A stretch of 64,000 bases of DNA, from the NCBI GenBank assembly GCA_945874895.1, contig CAMCIC010000002.1, forward strand, positions 209,178-273,177, read 5' to 3'. The DNA is from Akkermansia muciniphila (lineage in GTDB: Bacteria > Verrucomicrobiota > Verrucomicrobiia > Verrucomicrobiales > Akkermansiaceae). Below, piece after piece: positions 1-7,941 of this stretch. The number at the start of each line of letters is the position of its first letter. Positions within the stretch are counted from its first letter, which is position 1. A model generated the notes under the pieces. The model ran no database searches. It was not told the origin of the DNA and saw nothing but the letters and a program-made list of their open reading frames with translations. The translations under genes were made by a program, and so were the position numbers.

Positions 1-273
1 GTGATGATCATGGGCCGCCACAGCCTACACCCCGTCGTTCTGGGTGACGCCATAAAAATGTTCACGCCCGCAGCCATCATCGCCACCCATGCCGACTTCC
101 CCGAATCGGAAAGAATTCCCGATGCATGGTTGCGCCGTGTCGAAAAGACAGGAATATCCATCTTTCACCAAGGACATACCGGCATGGTCACATTGGAAAT
201 CACGCCCGATGGCTCCCTCAGCATCGAAGGTTTCCTCAATCATGCACGCTGCCTCCTTCCGTCGCAACGATGA
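1..273 (+). CDS. C-terminal end of a ComEC/Rec2-type competence protein (partial)
   Basis: The reading frame is open from the first base of the window and ends with TGA at 271-273, so only the last 90 or so residues are seen and the true start lies outside. The stretch carries GRHS, ATHADFPESERI and a terminal segment resembling the end of the metallo-beta-lactamase-like domain found at the C terminus of ComEC/Rec2 DNA-uptake channels, where a line about a trackable substrate (HQGHTG) and a short beta hairpin close the domain. ComEC forms the inner-membrane pore for single-stranded DNA uptake. The call rests on resemblance of a short tail only; another beta-lactamase-fold hydrolase is possible. 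No competence gene follows it here. Confidence 0.5.
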   Translation: MMIMGRHSLHPVVLGDAIKMFTPAAIIATHADFPESERIPDAWLRRVEKTGISIFHQGHTGMVTLEITPDGSLSIEGFLNHARCLLPSQR

Positions 274-341
274 AACCCAAGACAGGCTTGCAAATGGCGC
301 GGCAGGTTTTACAATCAGAATTTTACAACCCTTACCCCAGC

Positions 342-632
342 ATGCCGACATACGACTACGAATGCGAAACTTGTGGAAAGCGTTTTGAAGTGTTCCAAAG
401 CATGAAAGACGCGAAACTGGAAACCTGTCCTGCTCACCTTTGCCAAGACAAAGGTAAAGTTCGCCGTCTTCTGGGAACCGGCGGAGGTATCATTTTCAAA
501 GGGGGTGGCTTTTATCAGACCGACTACCGATCGGCCTCCTACGAGAGTGGCGCCAAAAAAGATTCCGAAAGCAAATCCCCCCCATCGGCCGGAGACTCTA
601 AGCCCAGCAACTCGCCCACCACACCCTCCTGA
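342..632 (+). CDS. FmdB-family zinc ribbon protein
   Basis: A 96-residue protein opening with MPTYDYECETCGKRFE, the hallmark of the FmdB regulatory-protein family (putative zinc ribbon). Cysteines at 8, 11, 29 and 34 give a CX2C...CX4C pair, slightly wider than the usual CX2C second knuckle. A glycine-rich segment (GTGGGIIFKGGGFYQTDY) follows, which is also typical of the family, and the last 30 residues are a Ser/Pro/Lys-rich disordered tail. The ATG at 342 was chosen because the family begins exactly there; the frame is open further upstream but without similarity. The family is small and widespread, without a firmly proven function; some members have been linked to amide-inducible regulation. 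It sits about 70 bp behind the ComEC-like gene. Confidence 0.85.
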   Translation: MPTYDYECETCGKRFEVFQSMKDAKLETCPAHLCQDKGKVRRLLGTGGGIIFKGGGFYQTDYRSASYESGAKKDSESKSPPSAGDSKPSNSPTTPS

Positions 633-730
633 AAAGATCGGAACTGCACATGCCCTGCATGTTCAATTCAGATCATCTACTTCTTGCAAAATCCCCCAAA
701 CCACCTAAAAAAAGTCCTCACACCTACGAT

Positions 731-2416
731 ATGAAACGCAAAACTCTCTTCCACATCGCATTTCTCGCATTGTTCGGCACCTCGCAGGCAGCGATCAGTC
801 TTGAAACGAAAGAGCAAACGCCAGCTGTGCCCGCCCAGGCCGATGGTCCGATGAAAGAGGCGCTCGATGCATTTAACGAAGGACGCGATATCAAAGCCAT
901 CGATCTGGCTCGTCCTCTTGCCGAAAAGGGCAACGCTGATGCCTTGTTTCTGCTGGGCTTCGCTCATGAGAGTGGGCGCGGTGTCGAAGCCTCACGGGAA
1001 AAAGCCATCGAATTTTATCAAAAAGCAAGCACTGCTGGTCAAAAAGATGCCACCTACCGCCTCGCGCTGATTCTGATCAGTTCCAAAGAAAAGACTGAAC
1101 GCGAGCAGGGCAAAAAGAACCTTGAGGAAGCTGCCAAAAAAGATCCAGCGAACGCAGGACGCATCCTAGGTGAGGCCTACATCAAAGGAATGATCGATGA
1201 AAAACCCAATTTTACCGAGGCTGTCAACTGGTGGACTATGGCCAGTGAAGCAGGAGACATTCCCTCGATTTTGGGTCTCGCTCGACTCTATGAGGCAAAA
1301 AATGAATTCCCTGACAAAGTGGATGCCAAAAAAGCACTCGCTCTTTATCAAAAGGCCATCACTCTCGGCGACAAGTCCGCAATGGTGGCAGCAGGTTCCC
1401 GTCTGCTGAATGGCGATGAGTCCATCCGCAACGAGACGGAAGGTCGTGAACTGCTGGCCAAGGCGATTGAGGGAAAACAATATGAAGCGTATCTCGCGCT
1501 CGGTGACTTTGAGGAAAGCATCAAGAAGAACTTCAAGGCCGCACTGAGCCAGTATGAATTGGGAGGAGCCAACAAGCAGGTCGATTGCGCACTGAGAGCC
1601 GCCGATTTCTATTTCGAAGGCAAAGGCAAAACGGAGAAAAACGCCATCAAAGGTACGGATTGGCTGCGCAAGGCGGCAGAAACCAAAAATCCCGTCGCCG
1701 GCTACCGTTATGCCGCAAAACTCATGGAAGCTCCCGAGCCCGATGATCGCAAACCCGAGGAAAAGATTGATGCCGCACGCCGCGCCTATGATCATCTGCT
1801 GAATGCCGCGATTGGTGGCATCCCACAGGCACAAAACGAAATGGCTCTCTTTTACCTCTCTGGAGCTATGGGAATCGCGGATCCTTCCGCCGCCGCTGGT
1901 TGGTTCCAGCGCTCCGCTCAAGCAGGCAATGCCATTGCCATGAACAACCTCGCCACACTCTACGAAAAAGGCTATGGAGTTGCTCAAAATTTCTCGCAAG
2001 CAGGACAGATCTATGAGGCATCCGCACGTCGCGGCAACGCCCAAGGCGCCCTGGGAGTCGCCCGACTGATGGCTTCCGGCGCGGGAACGAAAAAAAATAT
2101 CCCTCAAGCATGGGCCTGGGCGAATATCGCCATTCAAAATGGTGACAAGGATGCCAAATCGGTATTGGGCGAAATTTCCACCATCGCATCCACCAAGGAC
2201 ATCGAAGAAGGCAAAAAAGCTCTCGAAACCTTGAAGAGTGAGCTCGCGAAATCCGCGGAGGACGCCTCGAAAGAGAATCCCGCAGCACCGGCGGAGCAAA
2301 AGGACCCGACCACTGGCTCTACGACTGCAACAACTCCGCCCGTTTCAGCCACAACAGCCCCTGTCGAGGTTGTGACTCCACCTGCCCAACCGCAGGCTCC
2401 AGACAAAAAACAGTAA
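731..2416 (+). CDS. Exported Sel1-like repeat protein
   Basis: 561 residues. The ATG at 731 gives a clear signal peptide ([16 protein letters not shown], then SQA before a likely cleavage site). The mature part is built of Sel1-type helical repeats, recognisable by recurring blocks such as [56 protein letters not shown] and [19 protein letters not shown] (Gly at the start, LG.LY...G.GV...A..W). The last 60 residues are an Ala/Pro/Thr-rich low-complexity tail. Sel1 repeats are protein-protein interaction scaffolds, so a periplasmic or outer-membrane adaptor role is likely, but the partner cannot be read from the sequence. The gene is followed by coaB after 56 bp. Confidence 0.85.
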   Translation: MKRKTLFHIAFLALFGTSQAAISLETKEQTPAVPAQADGPMKEALDAFNEGRDIKAIDLARPLAEKGNADALFLLGFAHESGRGVEASREKAIEFYQKASTAGQKDATYRLALILISSKEKTEREQGKKNLEEAAKKDPANAGRILGEAYIKGMIDEKPNFTEAVNWWTMASEAGDIPSILGLARLYEAKNEFPDKVDAKKALALYQKAITLGDKSAMVAAGSRLLNGDESIRNETEGRELLAKAIEGKQYEAYLALGDFEESIKKNFKAALSQYELGGANKQVDCALRAADFYFEGKGKTEKNAIKGTDWLRKAAETKNPVAGYRYAAKLMEAPEPDDRKPEEKIDAARRAYDHLLNAAIGGIPQAQNEMALFYLSGAMGIADPSAAAGWFQRSAQAGNAIAMNNLATLYEKGYGVAQNFSQAGQIYEASARRGNAQGALGVARLMASGAGTKKNIPQAWAWANIAIQNGDKDAKSVLGEISTIASTKDIEEGKKALETLKSELAKSAEDASKENPAAPAEQKDPTTGSTTATTPPVSATTAPVEVVTPPAQPQAPDKKQ

Positions 2417-2472
2417 CGCTGATACCTCCAGTTGAGCCGCCTCCGCCAGCCGAATGGCAGCCATTCCTCGGT

Positions 2473-3126
2473 GTGAAAATCCTGATTACAGCGGGTCCCA
2501 CGCGTGAACCCATCGATCCCGTGCGATTCATCAGCAATCGCTCATCGGGCAAAATGGGCTATGCTTTGGCAAGGGCATTCCGCAGGCTCAATCACGAGGT
2601 GTTGCTCATTTCAGGTCCCACCCACATCGACGTGCCTGACCTAGTGGATTTCATTCCAGTTGAGACGGCAGAGGAGATGTATCATGCCGTGTCGCAGATG
2701 ATTTCCCGTGCCGATGTGGCGATTTTTTGCGCAGCCGTGGCGGATTACACAATGAAAGAAATCGCGCCTCAAAAAATCAAAAAGACTGGGGATTCATTGA
2801 CCCTCGTTATGCAAAAGACCAAAGACATTTTGGGCTCCGCCAGATCGGTTCATGGATTTGCCGGTTACTTGGTCGGTTTTGCAGCGGAAACTGAGAACCT
2901 GGAACAACAGGCCCGAGATAAGCTCCAGCGAAAGGACTGCGATATGATCATCGCCAATGACGTCTCGCAGCAAGGCATCGGATTTGATGCATCGGACAAC
3001 GAAGTGATGATCATAGAAGCTCACGAAAACACCATTCTACCGCGCGATAGCAAAGAGCACATCGCCCATCACCTCGCGGCCATGATCACAGAAAAGGCCA
3101 TTCGTAAAAACATCGCGAGCGCTTAA
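2473..3126 (+). CDS. coaB: Stand-alone phosphopantothenate-cysteine ligase domain (CoaB)
   Basis: 217 residues starting with GTG at 2473. The N terminus ([32 protein letters not shown]) is the nucleotide-binding signature of the CoaB half of CoaBC, and [13 protein letters not shown] and IIANDVS match its substrate and dimer motifs. The reaction joins 4'-phosphopantothenate and cysteine using CTP in coenzyme A synthesis. In most bacteria this domain is fused behind the flavin-dependent decarboxylase CoaC; here the decarboxylase half is absent, so it must be encoded elsewhere. The frame is open upstream of 2473 but has no ATG or GTG, and homology begins right at the GTG. CoaC-less proteins of this type are sometimes annotated simply as DFP family. 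Confidence 0.88.
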   Translation: MKILITAGPTREPIDPVRFISNRSSGKMGYALARAFRRLNHEVLLISGPTHIDVPDLVDFIPVETAEEMYHAVSQMISRADVAIFCAAVADYTMKEIAPQKIKKTGDSLTLVMQKTKDILGSARSVHGFAGYLVGFAAETENLEQQARDKLQRKDCDMIIANDVSQQGIGFDASDNEVMIIEAHENTILPRDSKEHIAHHLAAMITEKAIRKNIASA

Positions 3127-3253
3127 GATTCAGGATCGCCCCCTGCTCGGAGAATCCATGAATTTCCGGATCCTCTCACCCGCAAGGCGCATGACATTTT
3201 CCTGTTCTTCGCTTGCCACTCGTCTTTCTTGCCTTTATGTTGAGCACGTCCGT

Positions 3254-4078
3254 ATGAAAACCATCACTTTTGCGACATTGCTTGCGTTGATGAATCCCGT
3301 GGTATTGCACGCTCAGGCGGTAAGCCCTAAGGATTTGAATCTCGACAAAACGCCTGAATTGACTGCTGCGCAAAAAGAGTTCACCAACTTGCCTGAACAA
3401 AAGCGCATTGATTACATCAAGTATACCAGCGAGGCCAATCGCTTGTTCGGTCAGAAGCGCATTTTCGAGGTATTGGAACAAACGGATGCGGCGCGGAAGA
3501 TTTTCGATCGCAATGCCGATATTCTGAACATGGTTGCGAGTTGCTACGTGGAGTTCAGAGATTTCCCGAAAGCACGGGAATTTTACAACAAAGCTCTGGA
3601 TCTCGCTCCCAAGTCAAACGTGATTCTTTTCAATATTGCGGAGTTGGAATTCGTTACTCGCAACTGGAAGGCCTGCTTGGAAAAAATGAAGACCGTCCTG
3701 CCTACTATCCCTGAGACAGGATTGCAAACGCGCCGTATCATCGAACTTAAAATGCTTCTTTGCCACATCGCACTGAATCAAGTAGAGGAAGCCAAGGCGC
3801 TGGCGAACAAATACGATCCGTTGCGGGATGATACGCCATTTTACTACTATGCACAGGCCTGCTTGAAATATCTCAACAAAGATATCGTCAAAGCCGAAGA
3901 GTATTTGCAAATGGCCAACCGCGTGTTTGACAATCCCGCCTACATCTCTCCATGGCAAGACACTCTCATCGAGTTTGGCTACATTGCGAGCTTCTATGGT
4001 GGCGAGCCTACTGAGGGTGAAGCCTCTAGCGGCTCTTCTCCAGCATCACAGCCACCGAGCGGGTCTGGGGCAAAATGA
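3254..4078 (+). CDS. Exported tetratricopeptide-repeat protein
   Basis: 274 residues. Start ATG at 3254 yields a signal peptide (MKTITFATLLALMNPVVLHA, cleavage after HAQA or nearby). The mature protein holds TPR-like helices: DILNMVASCYVEFRDFPKAR, EFYNKALDLAPKSNVILFNI and AELEFVTRNWKACLEKM are two consecutive canonical repeats; a further helical region with FYYYAQACLKYLNKD follows. The C terminus is Gly/Ser/Pro-rich. A periplasmic scaffold role is inferred. Its last 53 bases overlap convergently with folB on the other strand. An upstream in-frame ATG at 3158 would add a non-hydrophobic leader and is less likely. Confidence 0.8.
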   Translation: MKTITFATLLALMNPVVLHAQAVSPKDLNLDKTPELTAAQKEFTNLPEQKRIDYIKYTSEANRLFGQKRIFEVLEQTDAARKIFDRNADILNMVASCYVEFRDFPKAREFYNKALDLAPKSNVILFNIAELEFVTRNWKACLEKMKTVLPTIPETGLQTRRIIELKMLLCHIALNQVEEAKALANKYDPLRDDTPFYYYAQACLKYLNKDIVKAEEYLQMANRVFDNPAYISPWQDTLIEFGYIASFYGGEPTEGEASSGSSPASQPPSGSGAK

Positions 4079-4376
4079 ATTTTTCAATTGTTACCTTGAC
4101 CTTTGTCAAAGGGTGACTCTCAAGGAGGAAATCTACGATATCAACCGCGAGGGTTTCAATCAATCGCCGCGGTTTCGCACCGGCCAATTGCTCCAATTGC
4201 TCGACGACTTTGGCATAATCAACGGTCAAAGCGATATCATCTTGTAGCTGATCCCATGCATACGATGGCATCATCTCCAGATGCAACAACAACTCTTGGG
4301 CCACCGCAAGTTCCTCATCAGGAACTCCTACGTGACAACACAGGCGCAAGCCATGGATGAAGATGCTCTGGCTCAT
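4026..4376 (-). CDS. folB: Dihydroneopterin aldolase
   Basis: 116 residues of the FolB family. The opening MSQSIFIHGLRLCCHVGVPDEE is the family pattern I.v.gL...a.iGv.d.E with the catalytic Glu, and TVDYAKVVEQLEQL and RLIETLAVDIVDFLL match the substrate-binding strand and helix; KVTIEKF is close to the conserved V.v.K terminal strand. The enzyme converts dihydroneopterin to hydroxymethyl-dihydropterin and glycolaldehyde in folate synthesis. It is the last gene of a minus-strand operon and its ATG overlaps the stop of the HAD gene by four bases (ATGA). Its 3' end overlaps the end of the facing TPR gene by 53 bp. Confidence 0.88.
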   Translation of the reverse strand: MSQSIFIHGLRLCCHVGVPDEELAVAQELLLHLEMMPSYAWDQLQDDIALTVDYAKVVEQLEQLAGAKPRRLIETLAVDIVDFLLESHPLTKVKVTIEKFILPQTRSVAVMLEKSR

Positions 4377-5011
4377 GGCAGTGTAGGGTGTGTGCCTTCC
4401 ATGAGCATACGAAACTCGAGTAAGTCCGCCATCAACCAGTCGGGATCTTGCGCTTCCAGCACTTCACGGTGAGTGTATCCGGTGAGAAGTGCGACACTGG
4501 AGACACCACCGTGTTTCGCTGTAACCACATCATGGATCATATCCCCCAAAAATGCAGTCTGCTCCGCTAACAGTTGATGATTTTCCAGCAGTTGGCCAAT
4601 GACCTGACGCTTATCTAAGACACCGGAGTAAGTTTCCTCGAAATATGGCCTCATCCCGAGATCGTCCAATTGCATTTCAAATGTGCTACGATCCATGCTC
4701 GTGAGAACGAAGCAGCGGATGTGCCGATCACTGCACCATTGCAACTTTTCACGCGCGTGCGGGAGAACCGTAACCGGCACTTGGGATTCTGCAAAAGCGC
4801 GTCGGAAATGATGCTCCAACTCATCGAGAGCAATCCCCGGAAGATGTTCCTCGTAAAATTCCGAGTAGGGAAGACGAAAGAGCCGACGGAATTCATCACG
4901 ACTCATCACTGGGCGACCATGCAAGGAAAAGACAGCATTGGTGGCCTCGAGTGTCGGGCCCATATCGTCGACCAAGGTTCCTGACCAATCAAAAATAAGA
5001 TTCTTAAACAT
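4373..5011 (-). CDS. HAD-superfamily phosphatase
   Basis: 212 residues. The N terminus KNLIFDWSGTLVDD is HAD motif I with the nucleophile Asp and a Ser in place of the commoner Gly or Asn before Gly-Thr. VLTSMDRSTFEMQL supplies motif II, and AFLGDMIHDVVTAKHGG is motif IV (GDxxxD). The helical cap is between motif I and II as in subclass I (Gph-like). ATG at 5011 starts directly before motif I; the open frame upstream shows no homology. The position directly before folB, with an ATGA overlap, makes a role in removing phosphate from a pterin intermediate possible, but that is inference; phosphoglycolate or another small phosphate is equally plausible. Confidence 0.78.
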   Translation of the reverse strand: MFKNLIFDWSGTLVDDMGPTLEATNAVFSLHGRPVMSRDEFRRLFRLPYSEFYEEHLPGIALDELEHHFRRAFAESQVPVTVLPHAREKLQWCSDRHIRCFVLTSMDRSTFEMQLDDLGMRPYFEETYSGVLDKRQVIGQLLENHQLLAEQTAFLGDMIHDVVTAKHGGVSSVALLTGYTHREVLEAQDPDWLMADLLEFRMLMEGTHPTLP

Positions 5012-5022
5012 AAAATCGGTAA

Positions 5023-5394
5023 TCAACCCACAGCGAAGCGTAGAGATTGAATTTTTTCGTTCGCCGCGGATTTTTTGATTTGATGCAACAGACTGCCGCG
5101 CATTTGTTCGAGGTGAAATCGCATAGCGGGTTGAGTCACGCGAATCGTGAGACAACCGCGTTTCAACGAAACTGGTTCGCTGCACTTGGCAACAAATTCC
5201 CCCACTACGTCCTTCCAGATGGCACGCAAGTGCCCTTCTTCCATTCCTTCTGTTAGGCCAACACGGCGAAGGATCTCTGCGACGCAGTCCCCAGCCATGC
5301 GCACGTTTTCATTGAGATCGAGAGGAGCATCGACTCCCCACCATTCCCTCCTCACCTCACGGCGCAAGATTTCCTGGCGGGTCAGCTTTCTCAT
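5023..5394 (-). CDS. DUF721 (DciA-like) protein
   Basis: 123 residues. The central segment VLRRVGLTEG-like (EILRRVGL), AIWKDVVGEFVAKCSEP, LKRGCLTIRVTQPAMRFHLE and LLHQIKKSAANEKIQSLRF matches the DUF721 pattern: a Trp-x2-Val-VG motif, basic strand L.V.v.s.aw..eL and a terminal hydrophobic strand. DUF721 contains DciA, the ancestral loader of the replicative helicase DnaB, with a KH-like fold. The N-terminal 25 residues are charged and Trp-rich. It lies between the ferredoxin gene (3 bp upstream) and the HAD gene (11 bp downstream) in one minus operon. Whether it is the DnaB loader of this organism or a paralogue cannot be told from sequence alone. Confidence 0.75.
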   Translation of the reverse strand: MRKLTRQEILRREVRREWWGVDAPLDLNENVRMAGDCVAEILRRVGLTEGMEEGHLRAIWKDVVGEFVAKCSEPVSLKRGCLTIRVTQPAMRFHLEQMRGSLLHQIKKSAANEKIQSLRFAVG

Positions 5395-5397
5395 ATC

Positions 5398-5631
5398 TTA
5401 CTCCCCGTCCTCACCAATCGCTTCTACCGGACAACCTTCCATGGCTTCACGGCATTGCTCTACCTCTTCCGCCGTTTCAGGTTGCTTGTAGACGAAGGAA
5501 TATCCCTCGTCGTCAGAGCGAGTAAAGTTTTTGGGCGCAGTCTCACGACACAAGTCACAATCGATGCACTGACTATCGACATAAAACTTGCCGGATACGT
5601 TTTCCTTATTACGGTCTTCCTTGTCTGCCAT
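5398..5631 (-). CDS. Small [4Fe-4S] ferredoxin
   Basis: 77 residues. Cysteines at 22, 25 and 28 in QCIDCDLC and a CP pair at 67-68 (EGCPVEAI) form the usual single-cluster pattern CX2CX2C...CP; Cys60 is an extra residue that could serve as a fifth ligand or form a disulfide. Acidic composition (many Asp/Glu) fits a soluble electron carrier. It begins the minus operon that continues through DUF721, HAD and folB, with only 3 bp to the next gene. The redox partner is not apparent in the neighbourhood; lipA, further along the window, uses such ferredoxins in other bacteria, but that is only general knowledge. Confidence 0.85.
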   Translation of the reverse strand: MADKEDRNKENVSGKFYVDSQCIDCDLCRETAPKNFTRSDDEGYSFVYKQPETAEEVEQCREAMEGCPVEAIGEDGE

Positions 5632-5751
5632 GGCTTGAATGTGTGCACAGCTTCCATCGCCTGATTTTCATCATCTTGCAATCAGATTTTTCGTTTTTCT
5701 CTTTTCCGATCGAGCATACACCGCTATGATCTCGGTTGTTGCACTTCTGCT

Positions 5752-7095
5752 ATGTCCGCTTCTTCTTCAGATCCATCACGAAAAAGACCGGACCGTCCCC
5801 CTACCAACATCAAACCACCCTTAACTCGGCGGAATGATCCGCATGAAGAAGGTTTGTGGAACCTCGACGAAGAGTCGAATCCGGGAAGCCACATCACGGA
5901 CGAAGCCACTCAAGGGATCGCTCCCCGTGAACCTGATGTCATCGATTCTGCCGTCGAGCAACCCACCACGATCGAACCGAAGGTGGAACTGGCGGCTGAT
6001 GAGGATGAGCCCATCACCCGCATCGAACCTACCTACCATCGGCGGCGTCTTTCACGCAACCAACGTCGAGCGGTGGAAACGGATCTCACAGAAGAACTCA
6101 CCGAAGAACAGCCTGCTGAGGAGGAAGCCGCGCCAAGCGTAGAACAGCCAGAGCCTAAGGCAGCGGCACCTGAGCGGAGTATACCAATGGGACTGGGGCT
6201 CACTGAGGATGAAGTGTGGGCTGACTTCCTCAGCGAAGACGAACCCGAGGAACTCGGCGCGACTGAGTCACCTCGGATGGAAGATCAGATCGAACCAGAC
6301 GGCAAAACAGAGACGCCTACCGAACAAATTCCCGAGGAGGAAGGCGAAACAATTCATGATGCTCCGATCCTCGATGAGCAAGAGGCAGCAGAGATGGATT
6401 CTCCTCTCACACTTGCGGAAAAGGAACTTGAAGCAGCCATGAGCCCTGCAGATCTGGTGGATCAGCCCACCATTGCTAGCGCGCCGCAGGGAGATCCGTC
6501 AAGTTCTCCCCAGCAACCATCGGCTCGATCTCTGCCAAAGTTGTCGCGCTTCGAGATGCTAGCTTCCCTCCTTTTTCTAGTTTGTCTCATTTATGCCGGC
6601 GTATGGGCGGTTCAATCTTTCCGCAGGGAAGTGCAAGCCCAACCCAATCCGTATCAGCAGCCTGAACTGCCCTCGAATGGTTCATGGGCGAAGGTAACAT
6701 CCATCAAGACCTTCTGGCGTGCTCCTGTGACCGATGGTCCAAATGCGGATACCGTGAGACAAGACATTACCATGATTCCCGTTGCAAGCATCGCTCTGGG
6801 ACAATGCAGCTCCTCTCGCGGAGCGATTCGGGTGATTTTTTACAACGACAAGGGTATCATCGCAGGAGACACCGTGACGCACCCATTCGAGAATCACCAA
6901 TTCACGAAGAGCGGAACATCCGAGCAGACCTTCTCCGCCACCACAGGATTCTCGAGCTTCGGCGATCAGGAAGCCTATCGCGCCCATCTCGTCAAACCAT
7001 GGACGGTGCGCGTTTATGAAGGACCGGATGAAAATGCCACCAGTTCTGAATATCGGCTCCTTTTCACCGCGCCGGTCTCCACCATCGTCCAATAA
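5752..7095 (+). CDS. Unknown single-pass membrane protein with long acidic cytosolic region
   Basis: 447 residues, no family recognised. Residues 1-260 are rich in Glu, Pro and Ala with repeated short EEx blocks (TEELTEEQPAEEEAAP, PDGKTETPTEQIPEEEGE) and look disordered. One hydrophobic segment lies near residues 270-288 (LASLLFLVCLIYAGVWAV), followed by a roughly 150-residue folded C-terminal part that would sit outside the inner membrane. That part has beta-rich text such as GAIRVIFYNDKGIIAGDTVTH and a conserved-looking GSWAKVTSIKTFW. The start is ATG at 5752 with no strong Shine-Dalgarno motif. The gene ends 12 bp before chdC, so the two are probably co-transcribed. The acidic tail could be a localisation or tethering arm; function is unknown. 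Confidence 0.75.
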   Translation: MSASSSDPSRKRPDRPPTNIKPPLTRRNDPHEEGLWNLDEESNPGSHITDEATQGIAPREPDVIDSAVEQPTTIEPKVELAADEDEPITRIEPTYHRRRLSRNQRRAVETDLTEELTEEQPAEEEAAPSVEQPEPKAAAPERSIPMGLGLTEDEVWADFLSEDEPEELGATESPRMEDQIEPDGKTETPTEQIPEEEGETIHDAPILDEQEAAEMDSPLTLAEKELEAAMSPADLVDQPTIASAPQGDPSSSPQQPSARSLPKLSRFEMLASLLFLVCLIYAGVWAVQSFRREVQAQPNPYQQPELPSNGSWAKVTSIKTFWRAPVTDGPNADTVRQDITMIPVASIALGQCSSSRGAIRVIFYNDKGIIAGDTVTHPFENHQFTKSGTSEQTFSATTGFSSFGDQEAYRAHLVKPWTVRVYEGPDENATSSEYRLLFTAPVSTIVQ

Positions 7096-7107
7096 TCATC
7101 GATCATC

Positions 7108-7929
7108 ATGAGCACCCATACCCCACTGATTCCACGAGAAGGCTGGCATGTTATGCATCTTTTCTATCAGATTGATCACTCCCAGTGGCAGTGCCTGAGT
7201 CAAGATGAACAACGCGGAGCCAAAACACGACTGACGCAACTGGTTCAAGAAATCCGCTCGACGCCTGACACCCATCTCCTTACTTTTGCCATAGCTACAC
7301 CAAAAGCTGATATGGGTTTCATGCTGCTCACCCCCGATCTTCAGGTAGCCAATGCCTTTGAGAAACGTCTTACCTTGTCATTGGGCGCAGACATTCTCAA
7401 TGCCTGCTATTCTTACCTATCGCAAACCGAGTCTTCGGAATACACCACCACCACGGAGCAGTATGTCGAAGAAACCTTGATCGGGGAAAAATCCCTGACG
7501 CGCGGAACTCCGGAGTTTGACGCGGCTTTGAAAGAATTTGAAGACCGCATGGCTCACTACCTGAAGCACCGACTGTATCCGGTTTTACCCGACTGGCCTG
7601 CCATTTGTTTTTACCCGATGTCGAAACGTCGTAGCGGCAACGACAACTGGTATTCGCTGGACCACAAGGCGCGGCGGGAATTGATGGCGGGGCACGCGCG
7701 CGTGGGTCGCACTTATTCGGGACGGATTCTCCAACTCATTACCGGTTCCACCGGCTTGGACGAATATGAGTGGGGCGTGACTCTACTCGCGAAGGACACG
7801 ATCGATATCAAGGCGATCGTTTACGAAATGCGCTTCGATGAGGTTTCCGCTCGCTACGCCGAGTTTGGTGATTTCTACATCGGAATGCAGTTGCCACTCG
7901 ATGAATTGTTCCGGCGTGTCTGTCTTTGA
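7108..7929 (+). CDS. chdC: Coproheme decarboxylase (HemQ/chlorite-dismutase family)
   Basis: 273 residues. The C-terminal half is closely family-like: FYPMSKRRSGNDNWYSL, LMAGHARVGRTYSGRILQL, ITGSTGLDEYEWGVTL and VYEMRFDEVSARYAEFG. His196 in MAGHARVGR aligns with the proximal heme ligand and Tyr169 in FYPMSK with the tyrosine that carries the radical chemistry in ChdC enzymes. ChdC removes CO2 twice from coproheme to give protoheme, the last step of the coproporphyrin-dependent heme route. True chlorite dismutases have a different distal Arg context, so decarboxylase is preferred. The start ATG lies 12 bp behind the preceding membrane-protein gene. No other heme gene is in the window. Confidence 0.88.
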   Translation: MSTHTPLIPREGWHVMHLFYQIDHSQWQCLSQDEQRGAKTRLTQLVQEIRSTPDTHLLTFAIATPKADMGFMLLTPDLQVANAFEKRLTLSLGADILNACYSYLSQTESSEYTTTTEQYVEETLIGEKSLTRGTPEFDAALKEFEDRMAHYLKHRLYPVLPDWPAICFYPMSKRRSGNDNWYSLDHKARRELMAGHARVGRTYSGRILQLITGSTGLDEYEWGVTLLAKDTIDIKAIVYEMRFDEVSARYAEFGDFYIGMQLPLDELFRRVCL

Positions 7930-7941
7930 TGACAGAAATGG

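Noticed and set aside
1166..2299. 377-codon minus frame opposite the Sel1 gene
   Set aside because: Shadow of the Sel1 repeat gene; Cys/Phe/Gly-rich without recognisable domain, and the plus frame has clear repeats and a signal peptide.
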